From NCBI RefSeq assembly GCF_000023025.1, contig NC_012997.1:1224764-1288763 (forward strand): a stretch of DNA of 64,000 bases. The letters are read 5' to 3'. Shown in pieces: positions 48,250 through 56,186 of the stretch. Origin of the DNA: Teredinibacter turnerae T7901 (GTDB taxonomy: Bacteria; Pseudomonadota; Gammaproteobacteria; Pseudomonadales; Cellvibrionaceae). Below the pieces are notes generated by a model. The model saw nothing but the letters and a program-made list of their open reading frames with translations, was not told the DNA's origin and made no database searches. The stretch's first letter is position 1; each line of letters starts with the position of its first letter. The position numbers and the translations under genes are program-made.

Positions 48250-50280
48250 ATGAAGAAAATTGTTTTACTGGCTTTCATTGCGGCGCTATCGGCGTGCAAT
48301 CAGAAAGCGGACATCCCGGACTCGAAAGTCAGCGGCATCGACCTTACCAACATGGATACCAGCGTGCGTCCACAAGATGCATTTTATGATTACGCTAACG
48401 GATCCTGGATCAAGACCACGGAAATTCCCGCGGATAAGGTACGTATTGGAACCTTCTACACATTGCGCGATAAAGTGGATGCTGAAGTGCGCGGTATTAT
48501 TGAGACCGCAGCGGCAAATGAAAGTGCCGCAGAGGGCAGCGCCGATCAAAAAGTGGGTGGCCTTTTCGCCAACTTTATGGATGTCGATACCCTGAACAGC
48601 GCTGGCATTACTCCATTGAAGCCTTACCTCGCGAAGATTGATGCGATCAAATCCAAGACAGATCTGGCTCGCTATCTCGGGGAATCCACCTATCTTGAGT
48701 CAGAAACACCTATTGGTCTGGGTGTGAATGAGGACTTTAAAGATCCGACCCAGAACGTTGTATTTATCGTGCAGAGCGGCCTCGGCATGCCAAACCGCGA
48801 TTATTACTACGACGAAAGCGATAAAGGCATAGAGTATATTGCCGCTTATAAATCCTACCTCACCGCAATGTTCGGTAAACTGGGTTACACCGGCAAGCAG
48901 GCTTCCGCAAAAGCGGATGCGACCTATTCACTTGAGAAGCGTCTTGCTCAGCACCAGCGTGGTCCAGTGGAAAACCGTCAGTATGATCGCTGGGACAACA
49001 AATACGCGACGGATAATCTCGCTGCCTTAATGGCGGATTTTGACTGGGCTGTTTATCTGAATGCTGCCGGCGTTGCGGATCAGAAACAAGTCACTGCCGC
49101 TCAACCCGAGTACTTCGCCTCTCTGAATAACACCATCAACAAGACTCCACTGAATGTTTGGCGCGACTACCTGAAATTGCGTTTATTGGCTGATGCTGCG
49201 CCGCTCTTGAGCGACGACATCTACGCGATTCACTTTGCGTTTTACGACAAAACCCTGCGTGGCCAGGAAGAGCCTCTGCCCCGCTGGCAGCGTGGTGTCG
49301 CACTGGTGAACGCGAGCTTTGGCGAACTGGTTGGACAGATCTATGTGAAAGATTACTTCCCGCCAGAATATAAAGCGCGGATGATGGAACTGGTGGACAA
49401 CCTGGTGGATGCCTACCGGGATTCGATAAAAAATATTGATTGGATGAGCGATACCACCAAGCAAAAAGCTCTCGAGAAACTTGAAAACTTTCTGCCAAAA
49501 ATCGGTTACCCCGACACCTGGAAAAGCTACGATACCGCTGTAGTTAATGACTCTCTGGTAGAAAGTGTCGCCAGTGCAACCCGCTGGAATCACCAGTACG
49601 AGCTCGACAAGCTGGGCAAACCTGCAGACCGTCGCGAGTGGGGTATGGCTCCACAAGTGGTGAATGCATACTACCACCCAATGCAAAACACGATTAATTT
49701 CCCTGCGGCCATCCTGCAGCCACCGTTTTTCAATATGGCTGCTGATGATGCAGTGAACTACGGTGCAATCGGGATGGTAATCGGTCATGAAATCGGTCAC
49801 GGCTTCGACGATCAGGGCTCCAAGTTCAATGGCCAAGGCCAGCTGCAAAACTGGTGGACTGATGAAGATCGTGCCGCATTCGAAAAGCTTACCGCCAAGC
49901 TGGTTAAGCAGTATGACGCGTTTGAACCACTGCCTGGCCTGCATGTAAACGGTGAGTTAACTCAGGGCGAAAACATCGGGGATCTGGCCGGCACCTCTAT
50001 CGCTTACAAAGCCTACAAGCGTTCTCTACACGGTAAAGAAGCGCCGGTAATCGACGGGCTTACTGGTGATCAGCGTTTCTTCCTTGGCACGGCACAGGCG
50101 TTCCTGGGCAAGTCGCGCGATGAAGCTTTGCGTGACCAGGTAAAAACTGATCCGCATTCACCTGCGCGTTATCGCATTGAAGGTGTCGTACCAAACGTGG
50201 CAGCGTTTTACGAGGCGTTTGGAGTTAAAGAAGGCGACGAACATTACCTGCCAGAAGAAGACCGCGTTGTTATCTGGTAA
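48250..50280 (+). CDS. M13 family zinc metallopeptidase, lipoprotein
   Basis: A 676-residue neprilysin-like endopeptidase (PepO type). It begins with a lipoprotein signal (MKKIVLLAFIAALSAC, Cys16), so it is anchored in the envelope. Zinc site: HEIGH (His513, Glu514, His517) within VIGHEIGHGFDDQG, third ligand Glu in GENIGDLAG about 60 residues later, and the NAYYHP segment (near 474) that holds substrate. ATG 48250 is chosen for the signal peptide; the frame is open further upstream. Likely digests peptides in the periplasm or outside. Confidence 0.94.
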   Translation: MKKIVLLAFIAALSACNQKADIPDSKVSGIDLTNMDTSVRPQDAFYDYANGSWIKTTEIPADKVRIGTFYTLRDKVDAEVRGIIETAAANESAAEGSADQKVGGLFANFMDVDTLNSAGITPLKPYLAKIDAIKSKTDLARYLGESTYLESETPIGLGVNEDFKDPTQNVVFIVQSGLGMPNRDYYYDESDKGIEYIAAYKSYLTAMFGKLGYTGKQASAKADATYSLEKRLAQHQRGPVENRQYDRWDNKYATDNLAALMADFDWAVYLNAAGVADQKQVTAAQPEYFASLNNTINKTPLNVWRDYLKLRLLADAAPLLSDDIYAIHFAFYDKTLRGQEEPLPRWQRGVALVNASFGELVGQIYVKDYFPPEYKARMMELVDNLVDAYRDSIKNIDWMSDTTKQKALEKLENFLPKIGYPDTWKSYDTAVVNDSLVESVASATRWNHQYELDKLGKPADRREWGMAPQVVNAYYHPMQNTINFPAAILQPPFFNMAADDAVNYGAIGMVIGHEIGHGFDDQGSKFNGQGQLQNWWTDEDRAAFEKLTAKLVKQYDAFEPLPGLHVNGELTQGENIGDLAGTSIAYKAYKRSLHGKEAPVIDGLTGDQRFFLGTAQAFLGKSRDEALRDQVKTDPHSPARYRIEGVVPNVAAFYEAFGVKEGDEHYLPEEDRVVIW

Positions 50281-50306
50281 GTATCCAGTAACCGCGCTTT
50301 AAACTG

Positions 50307-50338
50307 AAAAGGCCTGGGTAGCGATACCCAGGCCTTTT
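50307..50338. terminator. Bidirectional terminator between the M13 peptidase and flgN
   Basis: A perfect 14-bp stem (50307-50320 with 50325-50338) and GCGA tetraloop, with six T on the plus strand (50335-50340) and a T-rich exit on the minus strand. It separates two converging genes. Confidence 0.93.
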
Positions 50339-50373
50339 TTATTCACCGCTGTATTGGCTTTGCTCAGCCGCTG

Positions 50374-50862
50374 TCAGGCTTCGCCGACAATATTTGACAG
50401 GCCGCCGCCGGTGGATTTACCGCTCGAGGAATACAAGTTAGGTGCCGCCGTCTGGCCGCGCATAATCTCCAGTAAACGGGCAAAGGTTTTCTGGTTCCTG
50501 GCAATAATTTTCCCATTCACCTCATTTTCCTGTTTGCATTTTTGCTGGAGTTCTTTGAGCTTCTGCCATGTCTGAAGCATCGCTGGGGCTGTTTCCTCGA
50601 TCAATGCATCCCATATGCTTTTCGCATCATGGACTTGAAGGTTGTGGTTATCGACAAAAGTTTTTACCCAGCTTGCGCGGACCTTGGCGCTGCTTTCCAG
50701 ATTGGAAAGCGCTTCCGATTTTTTTTCAATGATTGTGTCAAGTGCGGCCAAGTCTCGCTCTGCCAGAGCCTGACGCTCTTCCTGCAACAAATGGAGTAAG
50801 GTCTCGCAGGAGGCGATATCGCTGCTTAATTGGCTGTGGACTTGTTTGGCGTTAAGAAACAT
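50374..50862 (-). CDS. flgN: Flagellar chaperone FlgN
   Basis: FlgN keeps hook-filament junction proteins (FlgK, FlgL) soluble before export. The 162-residue product (ATG 50862) is largely helical with the family text SCETLLHLLQEERQALAERDLAALDTIIEKKSEAL. A TTG at 50892 could add ten residues. It sits after flgM, the usual partner order flgA-flgM-flgN. Confidence 0.9.
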   Translation of the reverse strand: MFLNAKQVHSQLSSDIASCETLLHLLQEERQALAERDLAALDTIIEKKSEALSNLESSAKVRASWVKTFVDNHNLQVHDAKSIWDALIEETAPAMLQTWQKLKELQQKCKQENEVNGKIIARNQKTFARLLEIMRGQTAAPNLYSSSGKSTGGGLSNIVGEA

Positions 50863-51020
50863 AGCTGGACTCGCTCGAAAATCATTCCGCAATCTGGCAA
50901 CCTGACAAAAGTTTGTCGCTTGGCTGGCTGCCAGGGTTCATATGATGGGAAAGTGCATTTTTTATGCCTGAGTCAGGCGGAGGGGCAAACCGGGAAGAAG
51001 CAAGCGGCCAGTGCCGCTCA

Positions 51021-51347
51021 CTAGCCAAGTAAATCGTCTTGTTCGAGCATTTTACCTGCGATGGCCTGTGCATCGACCTGGTATCGCCCTTCAGCCAGAG
51101 CAGCGCGTATTGCAGCGACTTTGTCCTGATCAACGTCCGGACTCTGCGAAAGTGCCGTTGAAAGCTTGGCAAGGGTTTGTCCCTGGGGGCTCAGCGAGAC
51201 GCTATCTTGCGCAGCTGGCGCGGGACTGTACTCCGCTGCCGGCGCATTGCGTCCAGTCGGTGTCGCGCGGGCTTTGGCAGAACCGGAGGCCGCGCCAGAT
51301 GCCGGATTCAAGTTGTTGCCAGTATCAATGACCATGTGCGTATCCAC
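51021..51347 (-). CDS. flgM: Anti-sigma-28 factor FlgM
   Basis: FlgM binds FliA (sigma-28) until it is exported through the finished hook-basal body, which then frees late gene expression. The 108-residue protein has a disordered Ala/Pro-rich N-terminal half and the sigma-binding C-terminal part (VDQDKVAAIRAALAEGRYQVDAQAIAGKML, in parts). The start is GTG 51347 or ATG 51335. A sigma-28 promoter lies directly upstream, making a feedback loop. Confidence 0.93.
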   Translation of the reverse strand: MDTHMVIDTGNNLNPASGAASGSAKARATPTGRNAPAAEYSPAPAAQDSVSLSPQGQTLAKLSTALSQSPDVDQDKVAAIRAALAEGRYQVDAQAIAGKMLEQDDLLG

Positions 51348-51394
51348 GTATTAGTTTGGCGGACGAACCGCCAATATGATGTGCTGTACCTGTA

Positions 51395-51421
51395 ACATCG
51401 GCCACCACACCTGAAACTTTA
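51395..51421 (-). promoter_or_regulatory. Sigma-28 (FliA) promoter of flgM
   Basis: On the minus strand: TAAAGTTT (51421-51414), 11 bases, GCCGATGT (51402-51395). This equals the sigma-28 consensus TAAAGTTT-N11-GCCGATAA in 14 of 16 positions and lies about 50 bases before the flgM start. It overlaps the space after flgA, so flgM-flgN can be expressed separately from flgA. Confidence 0.85.
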
Positions 51422-51443
51422 GCAATAATTTGTGCGCAGCACA

Positions 51444-52223
51444 TCACCAGTGTGCCACCCGCACAGTACCAGGCCCGGTAACCTGCGCATCAACTATTCT
51501 CTGCGACCGATTGTTGCGAACTTTTATCTGTTCGCCCACTCCGCCGTTGGTGAGGGCCGTGGCTTCGGTAACCACGCGCAGCGCGCTGGAGCGCGCTTCG
51601 AGCACCACTGTCTGGCCTTTTTTTACCACATCTGGCGCCTTGACCTGATTGAGCTTGATGATCTCGCCGGGGCGGAGCATTCGCCTGGCTTCCAGCCCCA
51701 CGACCCGCGCAGGGTCACGAAGATAGCCGCCTGTAAGGTGGCTGGTGTTCATTCTTTGGGTCACCACATCGCCCGCGGTAATCTGTGCACCGCGGCCTAT
51801 GGCGCCCGCCGCAATCACGACTTCCTCGAAGGTTTCGACCTGGACTGGCACATAGATTGTCCAGCGGGCCGTTCCTGTACAGCGTGTTTTAACGCTGATA
51901 TTCGACGCGTTGGCTGTGGGTGTGTTCATGGTCATCGTCAGTTTGCCGTCACAGGGGCGCAATTGCAGGCGTGGATCGAGGTTACCTGCTTCAATTCTAA
52001 GGGTGTCGCCGACCACCAGGTGAGGGTAGAGCGGTGTTAATTCCGACTTGGCAAAGTTTTGGACCTCAGTGCGTAATTGGTTGATATCCATGAGATTTTG
52101 CTGCGCAAATGCGCGACTAATGAAAATCACTCCGATGCCGACAACGACTAGGAGGCACCGGTTTACAACGCGCAGGCCAGCCGATTTTACGGCCTTATTA
52201 CTTTTCAAAAAAAAGCGTCGCAT
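51444..52223 (-). CDS. flgA: Flagellar P-ring assembly chaperone FlgA
   Basis: Periplasmic chaperone for P-ring protein FlgI (gene at 62607). The 259-residue product has an N-terminal signal/anchor (about residues 15-40) and the SAF-type C-terminal domain (PVQVETFEEVVIAAGAIGRG, GDVVTQRMNTSHL, LRPGEIIKLNQVKAPDVVKKGQTV in parts). It is divergent from cheV and followed by flgM. Confidence 0.93.
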   Translation of the reverse strand: MRRFFLKSNKAVKSAGLRVVNRCLLVVVGIGVIFISRAFAQQNLMDINQLRTEVQNFAKSELTPLYPHLVVGDTLRIEAGNLDPRLQLRPCDGKLTMTMNTPTANASNISVKTRCTGTARWTIYVPVQVETFEEVVIAAGAIGRGAQITAGDVVTQRMNTSHLTGGYLRDPARVVGLEARRMLRPGEIIKLNQVKAPDVVKKGQTVVLEARSSALRVVTEATALTNGGVGEQIKVRNNRSQRIVDAQVTGPGTVRVAHW

Positions 52224-52350
52224 TGCTATTCTTGTCCTATGCTGTAAGTAATCTTGGCGCGGGTTCCAAGTCGAGTCTGCTCACGAAAATGACAAAAATT
52301 TGGCGTTTACCCGGGAAACAACGTTAATTTTTGCTTAGTGACAGAGTAAT

Positions 52351-52366
52351 AGCAAAGCCTGTGCCG
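52351..52366 (-). promoter_or_regulatory. Sigma-54-like promoter of flgA
   Basis: Minus strand CGGCAC-AGGCT-TTGCT: all of GGCAC and TTGCT match the -24/-12 consensus with correct spacing. It is about 128 bases upstream of the flgA start at 52223. Very similar bases occur before the PilZ gene (42990-43005). Confidence 0.65.
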
Positions 52367-52409
52367 GACGCCGGGTGTCGTTAGACCAAATGATTTAAGA
52401 GGGCCACCT

Positions 52410-53360
52410 ATGGCAGGGGTATTAGACAGCGTCAACCAGCGGACACAATTAGTAGGGCAAAACCGACTGGAGTTGTTGTTATTTAATCTGGGCGGAGCAC
52501 AGAAATACGGTATAAACGTTTTTAAAGTGAAGGAAGTTTTACAGTGCCCGCCACTCAGTGAAATTCCCAAACGCAACCCGGTGATTCGCGGGGTTGCACA
52601 CATCCGTGGGGGAACAATCCCCATTATGGATATGCGCCAGGCCACTGGTCACCGACCATTGGAAAACATCGAAGATTGCTTTGTTATTATTACTGAATAT
52701 AATCGCTCGACTCAGGGTTTCCTGGTCCGCGGTGTGGAGCGTATTGTTAACATGAACTGGGGTGATATTCACCCACCACCCCGTGGCGCAGGCAAAGAAA
52801 ATTACCTTACCGCCGTCACCGAGGTGGAAGGAAAATTAGTAGAAATTATCGACGTAGAAAAAATTCTGGCGGAAGTGTCTCCTCTTCCAGAAGATGTTAG
52901 TGCCGAAGTCATTGAGGACTCCAAGCGCGAAACTGTGGTGTGTAAACACGTGCTTATCGTGGATGACTCGACTATCGCCCGCAAGCAAATACAAAAGGTT
53001 ATGCAGTCGCTGGGGTGTAAAACCACCCTTAGAAAAGACGGTAGCGAAGCCTTGCAGTTTCTCGAAGAAATGCTTTCTGAAGGTAAAGATCCGTACCATG
53101 AATTACTGCTGGTGATTTCAGATATTGAAATGCCTGAAATGGATGGCTACACCTTTACTGCCGAGTTGCGCGCTAACAGCCGACTAAAAAATCTTCATGT
53201 TATTCTGCATACATCCCTAAGTGGGGTGTTTAACGAAGCCATGGTGAAGAAGGTTGGAGCGGACGATTTCCTTGCTAAATTCCATCCCGATGAGTTGGCG
53301 AAACGGGTGAATCTCCGTATCGCTCAGCTTACTGGTGAAGGTGAAAAAGTTGAGCAATAA
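52410..53360 (+). CDS. cheV: Chemotaxis coupling protein CheV
   Basis: A 316-residue CheW-receiver fusion. The CheW-like domain (about residues 20-165, LLFNLGGAQKYGINVFKVKEVL and VRGVERIVNMNW) links receptors to CheA; the receiver (about 185-310, HVLIVDDSTIARKQIQKVM, phospho-acceptor Asp in LLLVISDIEMPEMDG) allows adaptation. cheV-cheR before flgB is the standard Pseudomonas/Vibrio order. Confidence 0.95.
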   Translation: MAGVLDSVNQRTQLVGQNRLELLLFNLGGAQKYGINVFKVKEVLQCPPLSEIPKRNPVIRGVAHIRGGTIPIMDMRQATGHRPLENIEDCFVIITEYNRSTQGFLVRGVERIVNMNWGDIHPPPRGAGKENYLTAVTEVEGKLVEIIDVEKILAEVSPLPEDVSAEVIEDSKRETVVCKHVLIVDDSTIARKQIQKVMQSLGCKTTLRKDGSEALQFLEEMLSEGKDPYHELLLVISDIEMPEMDGYTFTAELRANSRLKNLHVILHTSLSGVFNEAMVKKVGADDFLAKFHPDELAKRVNLRIAQLTGEGEKVEQ

Positions 53361-53401
53361 GGGCGCGGACCTGAGTGTTCGCGCTAGGCGTTCCGACTAT
53401 C

Positions 53402-54265
53402 ATGACAGCAAATTCAGACAGCCATCACTCTGGCCGGTTACAACTGGACTCACGGGAATTTAACGATTTTCGTGATTACCTCCAGAAAATTGCCGGTATC
53501 GACCTGGGGCATAATAAGCAATACCTGGTGTCGACCCGCATTCGCCGGATAATGATCGATTATCAATGCGAGACCCTCGGTGAACTCACCACCAAAATAA
53601 AAAGCCCTGTCAATAAAGAGTTGCGCCAAAAAGTGGTTGATGCAATGACCACTAACGAGACTTTTTGGTTTCGCGATCTGTACCCGTTTGAATATTTTCG
53701 CAATACGTTGTTGCCGGAACTTACACAAAATAAAACCAACAACCGAATCCGCATTTGGTCCGCTGCATGCTCCTCTGGACAGGAACCCTACTCGCTCAGC
53801 ATTGTGGTGGAAGAGTTTATTCGCTCTCAGTTAGGACTTTCGTCGCTGCCGCTGGAAATCGTCGCCACAGACTTATCGAGTAAAGTGTTGGAAAACGCCC
53901 GCAATGGCGAATACGACCGCTTGTCAATCGCACGCGGGTTGTCAGAGCAGCGCTTAAAGACCTATTTCGACCAGCCGGATACCGACACCTGGCGGGTTAA
54001 AAATACGGTTAAACAGCGTATCAGTTTCAAGCCGCTCAACTTGCAGGAATCTTTCGTTTTGTTGGGGCGCTTTGATATCGTATTCTGCCGTAACGTGCTT
54101 ATCTATTTTTCGCCAGAATTGAAAAAAGATATTCTCACCCGCATTCACGGTGCGATGAAACCCGGAGGATATTTATTTCTCGGCTCGTCCGAGAGTCTCT
54201 CCGGCGCCAATGATTTATTTGAAATGGTGCACTGTAACCCAGGGGTCGTGTACCGCGCGATCTAG
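53402..54265 (+). CDS. cheR: Chemoreceptor methyltransferase CheR
   Basis: Methylates glutamates of chemoreceptors with SAM. The 287-residue product (ATG 53402; a GTG at 53375 is an alternative) has the N-terminal helical domain (FNDFRDYLQKIAGIDLG, TTNETFWFRD) and the SAM site IRIWSAACSSGQEPYSL, then IVATDLSSKVLENAR and FDIVFCRNVLIYF. No C-terminal pentapeptide-binding TPR is added. Confidence 0.95.
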   Translation: MTANSDSHHSGRLQLDSREFNDFRDYLQKIAGIDLGHNKQYLVSTRIRRIMIDYQCETLGELTTKIKSPVNKELRQKVVDAMTTNETFWFRDLYPFEYFRNTLLPELTQNKTNNRIRIWSAACSSGQEPYSLSIVVEEFIRSQLGLSSLPLEIVATDLSSKVLENARNGEYDRLSIARGLSEQRLKTYFDQPDTDTWRVKNTVKQRISFKPLNLQESFVLLGRFDIVFCRNVLIYFSPELKKDILTRIHGAMKPGGYLFLGSSESLSGANDLFEMVHCNPGVVYRAI

Positions 54266-54429
54266 CCGCGGTTATTTCTGGCTACATCCGTTCCCTCTGC
54301 CGCCGTAATTTCCCCTCCCTGCCGCCCACGGACAACCCTTGCCGCTCTTGCCGCCAGGAGCGTGGGTCTAGGTTAGTTCTTCCGTATTAATTCCATATAA
54401 TTCAATGCGTTAAGTGCAGTTGTAGTGCT

Positions 54430-54445
54430 TGGCACAAGGCTTGCT
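54430..54445 (+). promoter_or_regulatory. Sigma-54 promoter of flgBCDE
   Basis: TGGCAC-AAGGC-TTGCT is a full match to the -24/-12 consensus TGGCAC-N5-TTGCW. It ends 44 bases before the flgB ATG. Rod and hook genes are RpoN/FleQ-dependent in related bacteria. Confidence 0.88.
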
Positions 54446-54489
54446 CAGTAGATGGTTATTCACGGTATCGCTGCTGGAGCTAACACAAC

Positions 54490-54894
54490 ATGGCAATCAC
54501 TTTTGAGAAAGCATTGGGAATTCACGAGTCCGCTATGCGCTTGCGTGGTGAGCGCGCAGGTATGCTCGCAAGTAATCTTGCTAACACCGATACTCCTGGC
54601 TACAAGGCCCGCGATTTTAACTTTCAAGAAGCACTCGATCGACAAATGACTGGTCGCAACGGAGATTTCTCTTTGCAAACTACCCAGCACGCGCATATTC
54701 GCGGTGGAGTAAAAGGATTGGGTAGTGTAGACGCGTTGTACCGTGTTCCGAATCAGCCGTCGATCGATGGCAACACCGTTGAAGAACAGGTAGAGCACGC
54801 CGAATTCATGAAAAATAATCTGGAATTCCAAGCCAGTTTCACGTTTTTAAATAGCAAGTTCAAAGGCTTGAGCAAGGCCATTAAGGGCGAATGA
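54490..54894 (+). CDS. flgB: Flagellar proximal rod protein FlgB
   Basis: Rod subunit closest to the MS ring. The 134-residue product has the rod-family N-terminal motif LRGERAGMLASNLANTDTPGYKARD (in parts; residues 17-41) and a C-terminal coiled part with VEHAEFMKNNLEFQAS. First gene of the flgBCDE run behind the sigma-54 promoter. Confidence 0.95.
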   Translation: MAITFEKALGIHESAMRLRGERAGMLASNLANTDTPGYKARDFNFQEALDRQMTGRNGDFSLQTTQHAHIRGGVKGLGSVDALYRVPNQPSIDGNTVEEQVEHAEFMKNNLEFQASFTFLNSKFKGLSKAIKGE

Positions 54895-54904
54895 GGTTAG
54901 TGTA

Positions 54905-55342
54905 ATGAGCTTATCCAATATTTTTAACGTTGCAGGCTCTGGCATGAACGCACAGAGTATTCGCTTGAACACAACTGCCAGTAATATCGCCAACGCTGAG
55001 GCGTCCAGTGCCAGCGCAGATACCACCTACCGAGGTCGCCATCCGGTGTTCGCCAGTGTGCAGGCAGCCATGTTAAACGGTGGTGATGCACTCTATAGCG
55101 AAGACCAGAGCGCGGTGGGTGTTAGGGTGGACGGCATAGTTGAAAGTCAGGCACCGCTGCAGCCACGCTATGAGCCGGAGAGCCCAAATGCGGATGAAGA
55201 CGGCTATGTCTACTATCCGAATGTTAACGTGGTTGAAGAAATGACTAACATGATTTCTGCCTCACGTTCGTTCCAGGTAAACGTAGAGGTGATGAATTCG
55301 GCAAAACAAATGGTCCAGCGTGTATTGACGCTTGGCCAATAG
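54905..55342 (+). CDS. flgC: Flagellar proximal rod protein FlgC
   Basis: The 145-residue rod subunit has N-terminal SGMNAQSIRLNTTASNIANAEA and C-terminal VNVVEEMTNMISASRSFQVNVEVMNS (in parts), the paired helices of axial proteins. It begins 11 bases after flgB. Confidence 0.96.
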   Translation: MSLSNIFNVAGSGMNAQSIRLNTTASNIANAEASSASADTTYRGRHPVFASVQAAMLNGGDALYSEDQSAVGVRVDGIVESQAPLQPRYEPESPNADEDGYVYYPNVNVVEEMTNMISASRSFQVNVEVMNSAKQMVQRVLTLGQ

Positions 55343-55362
55343 CCGGAGAGGAGTTCCGATAA

Positions 55363-56079
55363 ATGAATGACGTATCAAGCGTAAACAACAATCCTCTCAG
55401 CGACTATTCCATCGCGAATAAAACCAAGGAGGAGCCCAAAAGTAATGAGTTGGGGCAAAGTGCGTTTTTGGAATTAATGATTACGCAGATGGAAAACCAG
55501 GACCCGTTAAGCCCACAGGAAAACACCGAATTTATTGCCCAGCTCGCGCAGTTCAGTTCGGTAGAAGCGTTGGATAAGTTAAATAACAATTTTGATAGTT
55601 TTACCAATAACTTTATGGCAAACCAGGCCTTGCAGGCATCGACGCTGGTCGGTCGCTCGGTAACCGTGCCCGCAGAGCAAACATATTTGCAAGCCAATGA
55701 TCTGGTGACTACCAGCGTAGAAATTCCCAGCAGCACCTCTTCTGTGAACATGAATATTTATTCGGAAAGTGGCGCATTGGTGGAACAGATTCCGCTGGGT
55801 TCACAGCCTGCTGGCGAGATGGTTGTGCGTTGGGACGGGCTCAATGCCGAAGTCAATGGTGAACTGCTCGACTGGCAAAGTTCTGCTGAAGAAGGTGTGC
55901 CGCCTGGGCTTTACCGCTTCGAGGTGACCGCGCAACTGGATGGAGAAAGCACACAGCTGGATACCGCGGTGAGCGCGAATGTTAACAGCGTGACCGTTGG
56001 TACCAACGGAGGGCTGGTTCTGAACCTTGCAGGAATTGGTGCGGTGGATATCGGTTCAGTAAAACAGTTTAACGAGTAA
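55363..56079 (+). CDS. flgD: Hook-capping protein FlgD
   Basis: Scaffold on which FlgE assembles. The 238-residue protein has the conserved FLELMITQMENQDPLSPQENTEFIAQLAQFSSVE region (split; residues about 35-67), a FlgD Ig-like domain (VVRWDGLNAEVNGELL) and a C-terminal beta domain. Export and capping roles are known for the family. Confidence 0.95.
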   Translation: MNDVSSVNNNPLSDYSIANKTKEEPKSNELGQSAFLELMITQMENQDPLSPQENTEFIAQLAQFSSVEALDKLNNNFDSFTNNFMANQALQASTLVGRSVTVPAEQTYLQANDLVTTSVEIPSSTSSVNMNIYSESGALVEQIPLGSQPAGEMVVRWDGLNAEVNGELLDWQSSAEEGVPPGLYRFEVTAQLDGESTQLDTAVSANVNSVTVGTNGGLVLNLAGIGAVDIGSVKQFNE

Positions 56080-56186
56080 AAAAGCACCCAAAATTAATAG
56101 CCAAGCGGCTTTAGATGTAATGCGCCAGACGTGAGTCCGACGCCTAACGAGTACTCCCGCAGAGTACCCAGTAGTAGGAGAGAGTT

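Noticed and set aside
49183-49944. Antisense frame of 253 codons inside the M13 peptidase gene
   Set aside because: It lies wholly within a well-supported gene and has no recognisable domain.
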